From assembly GCA_012295275.1 (NCBI GenBank), contig CM022669.1, positions 4,631,777-4,661,776 on the forward strand: a DNA stretch of 30,000 nucleotides, read 5' to 3'. The translations under genes and the position numbers were made by a program. The notes beneath the pieces were generated by a model. The model ran no database searches, was not told the origin of the DNA, and saw nothing but the letters and a program-made list of their open reading frames with translations. Below, one piece after another: positions 29,435 to 30,000 of the stretch (its first letter is position 1; the number at the start of each line of letters is the position of its first letter). This stretch comes from Chrysomallon squamiferum (taxonomy: Eukaryota; Mollusca; Gastropoda; Neomphalida; Peltospiridae).

Positions 29435-30000
29435 CTACATAAGAAAAAATGTACAAGTTACATTATCATATTTTACACTTAATTTATACTAAATACTTTT
29501 CATAATAATAATTTTGAATATGAGGTATTTCCACACACACACCCACAAAATTAAATCACACTTACACATGATGTCATTAAGAATTAAAACATAGGGGACA
29601 TTACTCATGATGACTGAAATAAAAACCTACTGAGATAAATAATGTATTTTTTCTAGGTCAGATGGTCAAGGACAGATGATGTGTCCTTTCTAAAACATTT
29701 AATCTGTGTTAGTAACAAGCAGCTGATTTAAACTGAGAAGCAGTTTGTGGACTTCGTGTTTCGAAACATTTATATATTTATTAATAGCCTGGTAATACAG
29801 ATATGCAGATAGAGTTATATATCTAATGCATTTTTTTGTTTGTTTTCATTTAAAATGATAATAATAATAATAATAGTTAAAATCCTGATAGTTTGATAAA
29901 AAATCAAAATCAAACTTGTGTAAACTGGCATCATTCAATGCCTCTGTCACTGAAACTAAAACAGCAAATTACAGTGGATCAAAATTTAAAAGTATTCAAT
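29435..30000. other. AT-rich non-coding stretch
   Basis: No gene is recognised. Short CA run near 29532 and an AAT run near 29858-29874. Confidence 0.4.

Overview
The window reads as AT-rich, gene-poor DNA from an animal genome, most likely a mollusc or another lophotrochozoan. The grounds are a neuropeptide-type GPCR resembling the FMRFamide-receptor-like family, very dense CA/TG, TA, ATT and TCTA microsatellites, a decayed RTE-like LINE fragment, and tRNA-like SINE heads. No bacterial features (operons, ribosome binding sites) are present. I cannot fix the species.

Layout. About 1-25,000 is non-coding or intronic-looking. It holds simple repeats, several tandem repeats (a 29-bp minisatellite at 14860-15190, a 33-bp one at 18075-18431, a ~123-bp one at 18914-19290 and a ~160-175-bp one at 21113-21630), three pairs of direct dispersed duplications, three decayed tRNA/SINE-like heads, and an RTE-like LINE 3' remnant on the minus strand at 23335-23725. 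A few short GC-richer islands look like isolated exons. The best is a 120-bp plus-strand candidate at 19321-19440 flanked by AG and GT, in symmetric phase 1. A weaker, phase-compatible partner lies at 21648-21763. Minus-strand candidates lie at 2703-2879 and 870-934.

The one secure gene is at 25177-26642 on the plus strand. A probable 3' splice site at 25176 precedes a 5' UTR segment carrying three short upstream ORFs, then a single-exon coding region for a class A (rhodopsin-like) GPCR. The coding region is split by a 2-nt excess inside a (CG)3 run at 26137-26142. The reading frame is otherwise intact on both sides: TM1-TM5 in one frame, TM6-TM7 and the tail in another. This is either a sequencing or assembly error, or a very young null allele or pseudogene. 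Candidate poly(A) signals follow at 27132, 28036 and 28129. From about 28,150 to 30,000 only AT-rich sequence and microsatellites are visible.

No cooperating gene set is visible. The accessory interest lies in the tandem repeats, the AGGTCA-rich array at 19755-19980 and the candidate exons.
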